Source of the DNA: Gonapodya prolifera JEL478
Taxonomy: Eukaryota; Monoblepharomycota; Monoblepharidomycetes; Monoblepharidales; Gonapodyaceae
DNA length: 64,000 nt
Direction: 5' to 3'
Assembly (NCBI GenBank): GCA_001574975.1
Contig: KQ965818.1
Location: 130,258-194,257, forward strand
How positions within the stretch are numbered: the stretch's first letter is position 1; each line of letters begins with the position of its first letter. Shown here one piece after another: positions 23,681 to 35,012 of this stretch. The notes under the pieces are model-generated. The model had not been told where the DNA came from and did no database searches. It saw only the letters and a program-made list of their open reading frames with translations. The position numbers were made by a program, and so were the translations under genes.

Positions 23681-25928
23681 TCACGAGAGAGGTTGGATTT
23701 TGGGCAAGCTTTGTCTCGTTAGGATCTTCTGCCGCCCTCTGGCAACCACCCCAAGTGATGAGGCTCCAAGCTCTGACCCCATGAGTCCTCGCTTATAGAT
23801 AGGAGTCTCGGGTTGTGCGGGTGTAGGTTTGGTAGTGTTTGGTTCTGGTCTGGCGAAGGAGCGCGTGAATTTGGTGAGGAAGACGTGGACTGTTCGACAG
23901 GTGTTGGCATCATCTGGAAGATGAGAGGTGATTTTAAGAAGCTGGCTTAGAGCAGTGAATATGTCGCACAAATTTTTGACAATATCCTTGAAAGCTGGCC
24001 GATTTCGTGGTTCGTCTGCCCAACACTGCACCATTAACTTCACGAGATTGAGGGGCATGCGCTCAAAGTAAACGTTTGGCATCTTTCCCTTGACAAGTGC
24101 AACTGGGGGCAAAAGCTGGGAAGTGATGAATTTTTGAGAGTTTTTATCACCAAAATGAGCACTGCACTTACATTGAACACCGAGGTTTCAAAGAGATCAA
24201 CGGCATCTTGAGCATTCATTGTTCGCCAAAAATCCAGAGTAGTTTGGTCAAGTCTCTCTGGGAAAAATCAATGAGCGTCCCTGAGTGGTGTTTACTTTTC
24301 TGCACCCAAACTTCAATGTCATCGAACTTGCTGTTTCTTTATCATCCTTCTCCGCAAACTCAACACAGCAGCGTGCACTTGAATTGTCCAGGTCTGCTGC
24401 CATTTTCCACCACTTCGCATCCTCCAAGTTATTCTTCTGCACGCTCTGACCTGTCACAGCAAATGCCAAGATTGCGCATGGAATTAGCATGGCCTTGCTC
24501 TGCAGTTGCTTGCCACCACTTTGTAGCCACTTCAAAATTCTGCTGAACACCTTCACCATTGAAATAGCACACACCAAACTTGTCCTGGGCATTTGCACAG
24601 CCATTGTTCGCAGCTGTCCTTAACCGCTTCACAGCTTCATGCAGGTTTTTTTCAACACCCAAGCCATCCTCAAAGCAGAGACTAAGTAAGGTCTCACTAA
24701 TTGAGTGACTCTGCTTCGCCACCAATGTGTATCATTTTACTGCCTTCTCAAGGGTTTTTTTTCACACCCCGCCCATTAAAGTAAGGTGCTCCAAGAATGT
24801 GTTGGCCTTGTGTATTGCCTTGCCTAGCCGTCCAACGATACCACTAAGGTCAGACTCCACACCTTGCCCTTTCGCGAAGCAATGAGCCACCCCGATTCCG
24901 CCTCTAGAGTGCCTGCATTGGGAGCAAGCTGGAACAACCTGAAAGCTTCTCCGTCATCCTTCTCTGCACCTGCACCATCTTGGTAGGAACGTCCAGGATT
25001 GGCATATGTATCTAAGTTTCCCTGATTGGCAGCCATCCTGTACCACTTCGCAGCTTCATTTTTGTCCTTTTGCACACCCAGTCCGTGTTCATCGATTCCA
25101 CCAAGATGGCACTGTGCCACCTCCCGCCATCCTGTACCACTTTGCAGCTTCCTCATTGTCCTTCTCCACACCACACCCCATTACATAGCACTCTCCAAGC
25201 TGTCGTTATGCAACTGCATCACCCTGATCTGCAGCCATCCTGAACCACCGCACTGCATCGCCATCGTCCTTGCTCACACCCTCCCGGTATTGGTAGCAGA
25301 AGCCAATATTTCGTTACGCAGTTGCATCGCCTTGGTCTGTCGCTTTTCTCCTCCAGCTGAACCACAGCTCCTCGTCCTTGTCCGCACTTGCTCCGTAAAA
25401 GCATAGTTCTCCCAAACAGGTCGGGGCAAGAGGGTAATTGAGCTCTGCAGCAATGTGGAGCCACTGCAACGCTTCGCTCATAGTGGATGTGTCCTTGGCA
25501 AGCGAGATGCCCAGTCGTAGTTGCGAGACAGGATGGTCTTGTTCTGCTGCCCATCAATAGTACTTCTCATCTTTCTTACTAGAGTGTTGGCATCCACCAA
25601 TCAATGCCATGTGCGTGGAAGTCTCCCAGGCACAAAACGAATCGGCATGCTTACGTGCTGTGGCTAATGTCTGGTACCACTTTGCAGCCAAGGATGGATC
25701 ACGGTAGTAGAGCTCCACCCCATCCTAGCACCATTCCGCAAATTCAAACTGCGCATCAACATGGCCGAGCTCTGCAGCAAGCTTGTACCAACAAATGGCT
25801 TCCAAGAGCTTTCCATCACTACGGTAATCCTGCGCTTTTCCGAATGATTCTTCAGCACCATCAGAGTCGACGCGATGTACAGGGCGGCTGAGAATATCGC
25901 TGTTCGATGGCGCAGGGCGCATTGTCAC
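23681..25928 (-). pseudogene. Sel1-repeat gene with kinase-like tail, interrupted
   Basis: On the minus strand a chain of Sel1-like repeats runs from 25928 down to about 24250. Examples are AICWYKLAAELGHVDAQ, LGVQKDKNEAAKWYRMAA, GLGVEKNLHEAVKRL and GEGVQQNFEVATKWWQ. Sel1 repeats are alpha/alpha solenoids used for protein binding. The repeats fall in different frames and are split by in-frame stops, so no long product remains. After a normal GT-AG intron (about 24117-24172), an open block (24112-23681) carries LVQCWADEPRNRPAF-like residues. That is subdomain XI of a protein kinase, followed by a Thr/Pro-rich tail. It may be the C-terminal part of the kinase gene upstream (26020-27308) or a second, decayed kinase. 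Confidence 0.6.
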
Positions 25929-26019
25929 GAATTCAGGTCTTTATTTATGTATGAACTGTCAATGGCCAGTATGCACGCACACAAATGATACACCTCACCT
26001 GATCTCCTCAAACATGGCT

Positions 26020-27308
26020 ACAATTTCTTCGAATGTTGGTCGACCTGACAGCTCCTGAGACCAACACTCTTCAATTTTGCAACTTCCGAGGGCACGCTTT
26101 TAGGGATAGCTGGTCTCATTCCCTGGACTGCCTCGAGTAGTTCGTCACGATCTTTGAATGATGCTTTGAGTGTCCAAAGCTGCTGGTATTGTGTGGTGCA
26201 TAATGGTGAAAACTAAAGTGCGGAGTAACGCCGACATTTGACAAATGAACATACGTTGAACATCATGATTCCGAAAACGTAAAAACCTTCAGCAAAAGTT
26301 ACTTTGCTCGTAGCACCATCAATTCCTAGATATTTCGGAAGTCTCTTTGGAGGACGATACATGTCCGTTCCAGGCAACACAATGGTTTCGTCTCCAGTAG
26401 TGAGCTTGGCGAACCCAAAGTCGGTGATGACTGCAAATCCATCGCATGTGACGAGTACATTTTCCGATTTGAGATCAGTATGTGTCACGCGTTTAACACT
26501 GTGAAGGTATGCCATCCCTTTAGCAATATCGTACAGCTGGGGGCAATGGAGAGAAACCAAACATTTCTTTCAATTTTACCAGTCTCACGTCATTAAGAGT
26601 TGCTAGACTCACCAAGCACAAGACCTTGCCATGGTACTCTTCCGTACCCTTGAGCGATTCAAGGCCCATCTTGATGTTTCCATTCTCCATACTCAGAGAA
26701 ATGAAGAAATGGTGACCGTTCACATCGGAGCCGACTCCAAAGAGGGAAAGCACGAAGGGGCAGGTCATTGAGTTCCATACCAAGGCTTCTCTGTCGAAAT
26801 CCTAATCCAAGGAAATTCAAACGTTCAAAAAAAATGACGAGATGAGTTACGCTGAAGGCTCACAGCTGAGTACTCCTTGTCTCGTTCCTGATTCATCGTC
26901 GGCAAGAAAGTGTAGGATGTTCGCGGCCATTGTGCGACTTCATTGCGTTGTACTGTCTCCGAAGTTGCCGTCCCTTCTGCCATCGGCGCATGTGCCGAGT
27001 ACTCAAATACTCCATCGTGTCGACTGCAAGAAACCTGAGCAGCAGCTCCGGCTTCAGGTGATCCCGCTGCATCGGATCCCACGTCATGCTCGTTGCTGAG
27101 CCGCAATCGTGTCAAGAGGATTCTCTTGAGGGCCACGTCGATTGTCCTCCATTTGACCCTGTAAAAGGATCCGTATCCATCGGACGTCTTTCCTGCCCAC
27201 TTCCCAGTATTCCGGTATGCCCGTCGGCTGAGTTCTTCCAAAGGAGTAGGCAGCCATGACTTGTGAATTGGGAAACAGTTGACTTCTTTGGTCAGAGTGA
27301 GGCGACAA
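26020..27308 (-). pseudogene. Protein kinase (TKL/Ser-Thr type, HTD variant), frame-broken
   Basis: The kinase lobes are readable on the minus strand. A glycine-loop and lysine region (DGYGSFYRVKWRTIDVALK) is followed by an N-lobe (NSMTCPFVLSLFGVG) and GMAYLHS. The catalytic loop is HTDLKSENVL, in which the usual Arg of HRD is Thr, while the catalytic Asp is kept. ITDFGFAKL gives the DFG motif. The activation segment (PGTDMYRPPKRL) lacks a clean APE. The last subdomain (ECWSQELSGRPTFEEIV) lies one base out of frame with the preceding block near 26090. The alphaC region (about 26830-27080) is also split among frames. This indicates decay. It lies just upstream of, and in line with, the Sel1 repeats, so the two may have formed one kinase-Sel1 gene. 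Confidence 0.65.
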
Positions 27309-27343
27309 CCTATCATATCAACAAGCATCAATCGGGGGCGCCG

Positions 27344-28407
27344 ATGGAGACCCGACACCACTCGTTACCTCACCAATTCCCACTCCTTGACCTGCCCTCG
27401 GAAGTTATCGCTCGTATTGGAATTTTCGCCACATCCCACCAACTCGCTTTCCCCACTGGTTCCCACAATCGGCACTTGAAGAGCATTTTTTCTCATCCTA
27501 GAAACATTGTGAATCGTGCTCTCGTCTGCTACCCCTCGCCCGAGCCCGCTCTCGTGGCGGAAGCTTCGAATGGAGATGTTGAAATCATCAGCATCCTCTG
27601 CCAAAGAGCTGATGTGAACGCGATCGCGCTTTTTGGGAAAAGAGGCTGCTTTGCACTAGCAGAGGCGGCGGCGAACTGTCATCTTGAAGCGGTCCGATGC
27701 CTATTGGACGCCGGAGCCGATGTCAACGGATTGTTCAGAGCTCCGCTCACGAAAGCATCGCAATTCGGGCATACAGCGGTGCTGGAGTTTCTTTTAGACC
27801 GATGTTCCAACGTGAGCGAGAGTCGGTGGACCTTGTGTCTCGGCCTCGCTGCACGAATAGGAAACACAGACGTTGTTCGACTGTTGGTAGACCGAGCGGC
27901 CAATTTCCCATCGGTATTGACTTCCAACCTCCTTGATGCAGCTTTTGAGGGAGGACATCTCGACATTGTTGAGATCCTGCAGTTGGTTGCCCACTGAACC
28001 CGGCAGAGAACGGGACACGCTACTTGATCACGGCTTCGACACAGGGTCACTTGGAAGCTGTGAAGTTTCTTCTCAATTACGGAGTTGATGCTAACACAAA
28101 CGACGGCCAACCACTCATTATGGCGGCTTATAATGGGCAGGTGAACTACTTTCTCGACGCTGGCGCAGACATTCACGCGCAGAACGACCAGGCCCTATAC
28201 AAGGGTGCACTCAGTGACAGCGAAGAGGTCGTCGAGGTCTTGCTAAGACGGGGAGCTCGGGTAGATTTTACTCTCTCGCTGTTGAGAACCATGAGCAAAA
28301 GGCGTGAGGACGATAGGCATCGCGCGGCTTTGGCGCTTTTGAAGCAATGTATGAAAGAACACGAAAGCCAGGGTGAAGACGTAGGCGTACAGAAGAGGAG
28401 AAGGTGA
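27344..28407 (+). pseudogene. Ankyrin-repeat protein with F-box-like start, interrupted
   Basis: Translation from the ATG at 27344 gives an F-box-like N-terminus (LLDLPSEVIARIGIFA) and then ankyrin repeats: EASNGDVEIISILC, NCHLEAVRCLLDAGADVN, FGHTAVLEFLLDR, IGNTDVVRLLVDRAA, GGHLDIVEIL. The frame stops near 27997 and the repeats resume in another frame (QGHLEAVKFLLNYGVDAN, YFLDAGADIHAQN, SEEVVEVLLRRGARVD) to a stop at 28407. No GT-AG intron of sensible size bridges the change, and one repeat is about five residues short. Ankyrin arrays bind proteins; the partner is unknown. It is transcribed divergently from the kinase and looks like a recently broken gene. A sequence error could also explain the single frame change. 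Confidence 0.65.
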
Positions 28408-28845
28408 ACGGTTTGGAGGATAACCCTGTGCAAAGTGATACTGTGAGGAATGTAGCGGAGGTTGGTGGTGCATGTGTCAAACAGAGCTCACCGCAAAGAG
28501 AACTTTCAGTCGGGAATGGAAGCATTTTGTTGCTGGAATCAGAACATATTTAAGGGGAGGGGAGATCTGCGAAAGCAGAACGATGCTAGTGGCATCCCAG
28601 CATCCAAAAAAGGAAGACCGTATATTGTTTTGTGACAGCTACATTAACTAGTGTCATAGACCTCCGTGAAAACTCCATTCAAATGTGTGCCCTGAAATTT
28701 GGGACGTTTTGCTGTGCATCGGGATATACATGTGTATCCGTAGATCTCCGTGGATACACATTTTGAGTCAGCTATCACAAAAAAGTCGGCCGAAATCGCC
28801 GACCGAAAGTTCTTTTCAGACACTTCATCCGTCCAGGAAGCTCAA
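28408..28845. other. Intergenic region upstream of copper monooxygenase copy 1
   Basis: No gene seen. The last ~30 bp before the ATG contain TTCTTTTCAGACACTTCATCCGT, nearly identical to the sequence before copy 2 at about 44760-44782. This shows that the leader was duplicated with the gene. Confidence 0.5.
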
Positions 28846-31365
28846 ATGCGACTTCTCCGCATGCGATTCGCTGCAATCACGTTTGCCCTACTCTCCTTCG
28901 GCTTGAGAACCCGAGGCCAAGGGTCCAACACAATGGCAGGCTACGACACAAATTCAAACCCAGATCTTTCATGGGTGCCCCAACCCATTCTCTCCCTCCG
29001 CTTGGCTGCGAACATTTCCTTGTCGAAGACCGCTCATCTGTTCTGGACGATTTCCGAGTCGGACGGCACCGCAACATTCGCAATTGCAAATCGACAGCCA
29101 ACCACATGGCTCGGGTTTGGTCTATCGGAGACGGGATCTATGAAAGGAGCGGATATCGCGCTTCTACGGAAGAACGCCTCTGGGGGCTTATATTTGACTG
29201 ATATGCATGGTGGGCCACATATCCGTTACGAAGGATTTGGGACTCTTATTTCCGCGACTTTCTTGCTTGCTTTGCTACAGCGTCGGATTTTTTACAGCCA
29301 ACCGCTGATATGTCGCAAGATCTGGAACTAATCACCGCAACACAAACCGCCAACGTCACAGCTTTCGCATTCAAGCGCAAGATCGACGCACAGTGTCTTG
29401 ACGAAGATCTCTCTGTTCGACTCACCACCAACCAATGGGTCATCACTGCGTTTGGAAGCTCTGAAGAGTTTGTATACCACGGTCCTAACAATCGTGCAGC
29501 AAGAGAAGTTTGGCTTTTGGACCCAAAGAAGAATTTCGACCAGTTTGTTGCTCCAGTAGATGCACAAACTTTGGTACTTCGATCGTCGTCTAAGCCCTAC
29601 CAGATCCCCATGGAGGACACCGTTTATTGCTACAGCTTCCACACTCTTCCTAATGGTGAGGGACACGTCTCACTTTCCTCGGTACCTGAACGTTTCAATT
29701 GATGTACTATGTTGCTCCCAAAGATACCACCTATCACGTCGTCATGGAAGAGGCAACTACATCCCCTGCAACGCACCATATTGTTGCGTACCGATGTGAT
29801 GCCGATGCGGCAGCGTATGCAAGGGATTTGTATTCGGGTACTGGCAACGAAACTCAGTGTGCACACTTCTCCGCGAATCCTGACGATTACAAGCGCGTTT
29901 TCAACCCATGCGGCTCAGTCTGGGCGGGTTGGTGTCCTTTAATATGTTGCCGCGTTTATTCAAACACTGATACCACTTACTGCACTCCTCTTAGTGTGGG
30001 CACTTGGGCAAGGGCCTCTGATCATGCCAACTGACATCGGGAAGCCATTCGGTAGCGACAGCTTTTACTCACCCGTCCATCTCATACTGGAAGTGCACTA
30101 CGACAACACAAAACGCCTCGACGTCACAGATCAGTCTGGCTTAAAGCTGACATACACTAAGACCCTGCGAAAGTACGACATGGGCACCTTGACCTTGGGC
30201 ACAGATTTTCCATTGATTAAAATACCCAAGGGACAGGCGGCCTTCCCTGTACCCGGAGTTGTAAGGAGTTGATTGTCATTTGCAAGCTCTCCGCCAACAT
30301 GTGTAGTAATACTTAATCTGGTGTGATTTTTTTCTTCCGCTTACAAAAGTGCCCCAAGGATTGCACATCCCAGGTTCCGACACCTTTAAATGTGATTGGG
30401 AATTTCTTCCACATGTGAGATTGCATCATATCATTTTGTGCTACTCCTATCTCAGTGTGCTTCATTTTGTCCATTTTGGTAGGCATAAGTGGGGCAAAGA
30501 TATGAGTGCGAAGATTATACGGAATGGCCGAGAGATCATTGAGTTTCGAAACAAGTACTGGGACAATGGGTAAATATTGGCGTTGTTGGACAATTTGACA
30601 AGAAACGATCACTAAGTCGCGAGGACTTGTACTGCAGTTTCCAGAGCATTCAAAAGGTTTCAAACTTCACCATACAGCCTGGTACGTCGAGGATTCCGAC
30701 TCCCTGTCACAGATACAACGCTTGATGATCACCCATTTCACACTGTGGCTCGAAAACAAAACAGGCGACAGTATCCAGACTTTGTGCAACTACGACACGA
30801 CAAAGGCGAGTGAGAACATTGTCGGAGGATATGCTACGTACAATGAGATGTGTTACTTGTGAGTTTCACTTTTGGCATTCTTTGATCACAACTGCATATT
30901 TGATTTGTTTCTAATCTTCACATGACGTACGTTAACTGGGTGCCACTTCAAGGTTTCTCTCCTACTATCCGGCAGTATCACTACCGAACTGCTTCCCCAT
31001 GTGTAAGACGGTGTATTTGCTTGAGGATGTGGACAGCTTATCGATGTATGTTCCTTCCCCCCTCTCCAGCTGGAGACGGAACAACCGAATGTTCCTACGC
31101 GGGAAAATCTAAAACGGGGCTGAACCAGCTCCCTCTAGGGTTTGCGGCTCTTCCGACCGACAGCAATGCCCCCGGAGCCATGTGTTCCGCACTCAATGTG
31201 ACGGTGCAACCACCATCCCCATCCTCCCCCTCACCATCAACCACAAGCTCAAACAGCACCACTGGGACAGGAAAGTCAGGGTCTAGTGTGTGGTGGAAGT
31301 CTAACGGCGCAGCACAGGCATGTGCCATGAGCGCGGGTGTTGTGGGCGCTATGATGATGTGGTAG
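28846..31365 (+). CDS. DOMON/copper monooxygenase, dopamine-beta-hydroxylase-like, copy 1
   Basis: Predicted secreted, membrane-anchored copper enzyme of the type II ascorbate-dependent monooxygenase family. An N-terminal signal peptide (MRLLRMRFAAITFALL) is followed by a DOMON domain (HLFWTISESDGTATFAI, TWLGFGLSETGSMKGADI) up to about 29500. The two copper domains come next. The first has THHIVAYRC, whose His pair is the CuH ligand site. The second joins across an intron to HMHKWGKDM, giving the H-x-H CuM motif, and carries YNEMCYLFLSYYP with the expected Met ligand. The C-terminus is Ser/Pro/Thr-rich (about 31200-31270) and ends in a short hydrophobic segment, as in GPI-anchored proteins. 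All GT-AG introns I tested keep the frame. Animal relatives hydroxylate dopamine or tyramine; the fungal substrate is unknown. Confidence 0.88.
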
Positions 31366-31652
31366 AACTGCCACTTAGTTACGCGAACTGCTGAAGTTCT
31401 TTGTCCATCTTTATAGTATTGAGTAAAGAAGTATCTGTTCGCTGTGAACAAACAGTGACGCAAGTTGTTGCTTTACTGTTTGCATTCTGCAAAACCATGT
31501 GGTGTCAAGAATGAAATCATTATTCGATATCCTTCTACTCATCTCTGCTACGTGCAAGGTACATATCCCCTCAAATCCACTCTTTGATCGCGATTGTGCG
31601 CCTTGTGTCGTCCCTCCGCGTCCCATGCCGCTCGTCCTTCCAGAAAACAAGT

Positions 31653-33005
31653 CTACCCCCGCCCCAAAAATCTACTCAAAAGAGATATGTAGCATTTCAT
31701 TCCGTAACGACACTTTCGCCTCGGTCTTCGCGTTTCGAAGTTCGTACGCCGATGGAAGAAATGTACGCGGTCATCCAGCGCCCCGACGATCCTCCCTTTC
31801 ACGTCTGCGGAAAGGGGGAACTGAGCCGTTCCACCGATAGCGACGTGGGGGAGACAGAGAGCAATGGCGTTGTGATTGAAGAGGGCGAACTCGTCACCCG
31901 TGAATCGCCACCCGACTAGGTGCACGCGGCGCAGGAGCGGGCAGTGCGTGGCGAGAGTCCCGACAAGGCCCAGGGTCTCTGTGGGTGCGTCCCCGCTGGC
32001 CGGCCCGGCGTCGATAGTCCAGGGCTCTCCGGCAAGATCGGCCGTATCAGCGTTGTCGAGGAAAACGAGCGCAGGTTGGTGCATTTCTGGAGAAACGGGA
32101 GGAGACCCGAGTCTGAGAGGGCCGCGTGGTGGCTGAACGAGACCCGGATGTGCAAAGCCTTAGCCGTTCAACTGTTCCCTCGATCCCAGACGCCAACAGG
32201 TCCGCCTTGGGCCACGGGTCCGAGAACCGCAAGTCCATACCCAAGTCGGTGATTCCAACTGACCCTGGGGCGGTTGAACGGGCCACAAGGATGGAGTGGA
32301 TTTCTGCGAGTGTGAGGCTGGCGCCTGCACGTGCAGACGGTTTGAGGTGGAGGAGAGACGTGGAGGAGGAGAGGCAGGAGACGACGTCGAGGTCGTGGAG
32401 CCACTGTTGGGAGGAAAACGTGGTTGAGTTGGTATGGTGAGGTTGGTGATGGGGAAACGAACTTTCGAGTGGGCCAGCAATCGATCATATCAAAGGTACG
32501 GAGGTTGGGTGTATGCTTGAGGATTTCGATTCTCCATTGAGGGTCGTTGCCCATCATTGGGAAAGCCGCCCCTACGAGTACCACGAGTGGAATGTGAGGT
32601 GACACAACATCCCGTCGATGTTCTATCATTTATTGGAAGGCGAAGTAGACTCACACCCCGCCATGCCATCCTTATCCACGAAAATCTCCTCAATTTGATG
32701 TCTGTACGATCGACCAAAGTTTATAAGAAGCCGGCTCGGCTTTGGTTTTAAGATTTTTAGCTTGCGAAATTACGTTGTGTAGGGTAAGACCGTGCTGGAC
32801 TCGTTCTCAAAGTGGCCAGGGTACGTGTCGGTCCTGTTTTGCGGGAACTTGAGAGTGCCATATAAGAGTGGGACGGCCTGGAGTAGCAGAAGCTCGAGCG
32901 ATCAGACGGTGAAAGACATGAAGAATACTGCTGCGTAGGGAACGTACGATGTTTGCGACCGTTCTGCTGACTCGCATGCATGGTACGAGATCGAGCTATA
33001 TCCAA
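31653..33005 (-). CDS. Probable F-box/leucine-rich-repeat-like protein
   Basis: Several minus-strand blocks together resemble the F-box proteins that are abundant in agaricomycetes. An upstream block around 32800-32940 gives LELLLLQAVPLLYGTLKF-like residues. A block near 32510-32570 reads WRIEILKHTPNLRTFDMIDCW. Blocks at 32170-32420 include LTLAEIHSILVARS and ADLLASGIEGTVERLRL. The longest block (32084-31653) contains LGLVGTLATHCPLLRRVHLVGW. Leu-rich segments with 'CPLLRRVHL' turns are typical of degenerate LRRs. Exon joins were not established and the F-box itself is weak. The plus strand offers no better reading. The role would be substrate recognition for ubiquitin ligases, by family analogy only. 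Confidence 0.4.
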
Positions 33006-33394
33006 AGGTTGTCAGAATCGCGATTCAGCTCTAAAATGCGACATCAGTACCCACGGGTGCAAGCGAGCCGACAATCTTCGTTAGAAGCACAGGCAGTGGA
33101 TCAGCACGGTATCACTTTCCTTAAAAGAGAGAAGCAGCAGTGCACCTTTGCGATAAGTTCATTGGGCAGAACAGTCGCACTTCCAGCTGTCATCGTCAGT
33201 TGAATGTGTTGCTGTGGTTGCCGCCCTCTCTCAGTCTACCTTCAACCAACGTTTCAATTGCAGCAGCAGAAGACCATCGCCTGCAAATCATCCACCGCTC
33301 CTCCACCTAACCCCGACCTACGTCAAGCCTCTCGTCCAATCCTCGTCTTCTCCCCCTCTTCGCCCTCCCCTTCTCCCATCCACCCTCGTGATCC
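33006..33394. other. Divergent intergenic region
   Basis: Region between the F-box-like gene (minus) and the gene starting at 33395 (plus), with CT-rich sequence near 33290-33390 that fits a fungal promoter or 5' leader. No gene seen. Confidence 0.4.
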
Positions 33395-34736
33395 ATGGCA
33401 AACCGTTCGCCATCCAAGGACCCCCAGAAACTCAACCCCCTCCTCTCGGAATTTCTGTCCTTTGGCTGCCTCTCCGTGAGTCCCCTTCCTCACCGTTACC
33501 CTTGAAAATCCTTCTCAAAACCTCGCGTGAACCTTCAGGGCTTCCGCTACTTCGAGACGTACCTACGCGGCCGCGAGGAACTCATTATTCGCGTCTTCAA
33601 TGACTCTAAAACGCCAATCTTCTCTGCCTACCCTCACGCCCACTCGAATGCTGCCCAGCTTGTAAAGGAAGGGTCAGTTATCTCGATGAACCGTAACTCC
33701 AGGCCTCGCCCTCCTCTCACCCTTTATTCATCATATCAGTTCCAGCAATCTTGTCCTCTCATACCGGACACAACGCCTGTAAGCCACTTTTCCGTCTCGC
33801 CCCTCTCGCCAACGTTTGCATCACTCCCCTCACAAATGAAAACACAGCCTCTCCCTCCAAACCTTTTCGGGTCTCCCGCCGGCAAGTCCCGCCGACCGCG
33901 ACCTAGAAAAGGACTCGACCAAGACGGCGTTCCTCATCGCGGGATACGCGCGGTACGGGAAGCCATTCGTATGGGTGCGTGTTATATCTTCCTCCTCTTC
34001 CCGTCGCGGAAACTCCACGATCGAGGCCAACACTGGAGTGTATTTTGCTTCCGGAGACGCTGGGATGACGTGCTTTCCTTTTCTCTTCCGACGCGTGTCA
34101 AACGTTATCACTCGACCTTAACCTTCCTACCACTCCGCTCGCTCCAGCTGCGCTCCCACCACAACCGCCTCCTTCAATTCCACGGCGGTGACAACACCGA
34201 CTCTCCGCTCACGCTGACTTCCACCAACAACTGGCCCAAAGCCGGTACGTACCCTACCCCTTTCTTCCCCCAACCTATTCCTTTCCCAACCCTCACACCC
34301 CCTTCCTCCCACCAGACGTCAAACTCGCCGACATCGTTGCCGAGCTCGTGACTCTCGCCCTGCACCCACCCCCATCCAACCCTTTCGCCATCGACCACGC
34401 CTTCTTCGACTCCATCCCGCTCGAGGAGTCCATCGTGCTGTCGGGCGCCATGGTGGACTTTTTGGGCAAGCTGTATACGAAGAGGAGTCAGTGGTCGGAG
34501 GGGGGTGAGTTGCCTTGATGGGGGAAGGGGAAGTTTGGTGGAAAGCGCCAAAATTGATGAGATGAACCCGAACCATTTCCCATGTCTGCGGTGGTCACGT
34601 TGTGCACGTCGAGCCAGTCTTTGAAGACCTCAAGATCCTCCAGCGAAGGCACTTCACTGACCTCAATGAGTATGTGACCAAATCTGCCACCGGCGGAGGA
34701 GTGTCACCAACGAGCTCGACTGCGGCGGTGTTCTGA
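33395..34736 (+). CDS. Conserved-looking multi-exon protein of unknown function
   Basis: Starts MANRSPSKDPQKLNPLL at 33395 and continues through normal introns. Exons include GFRYFETYLRGREELIIRVF, LALLSPFIHHISSSN and STKTAFLIAGYARYGKPFVW. They continue with LRSHHNRLLQFHGGDN, DVKLADIVAELVTLAL and SGAMVDFLGKLYTKR. The last exon is VEPVFEDLKILQRRHF and ends at 34736. Each junction up to the penultimate one keeps the frame; the acceptor of the last exon is uncertain. Composition and codon pattern are those of a real gene, but I do not recognise the family. No signal peptide or membrane segment is evident. Confidence 0.6.
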
Positions 34737-35012
34737 GGTCTAACGCAGGTGCGGGATTTGGACAAGGAGAGGCGGAATATGAGCTTTTTGTATCGCAGTT
34801 GTTCTTCATACTATCGTGAATATGATTCGATGGTGAAGGTCATTTGGAACCATTCTACTATCAGTCGTTCATGTGCGATGCTATGTCCTCCGTGGCAGCT
34901 TTTGCTTGCTCGTACTAAGACCTGACAACATCTGAGGTAAGAGGGGAATATGCGAGCGTTTGGGCCTACAAGTGACGTTATAACGTAGATGGCACAACAA
35001 AATATATTCAAT

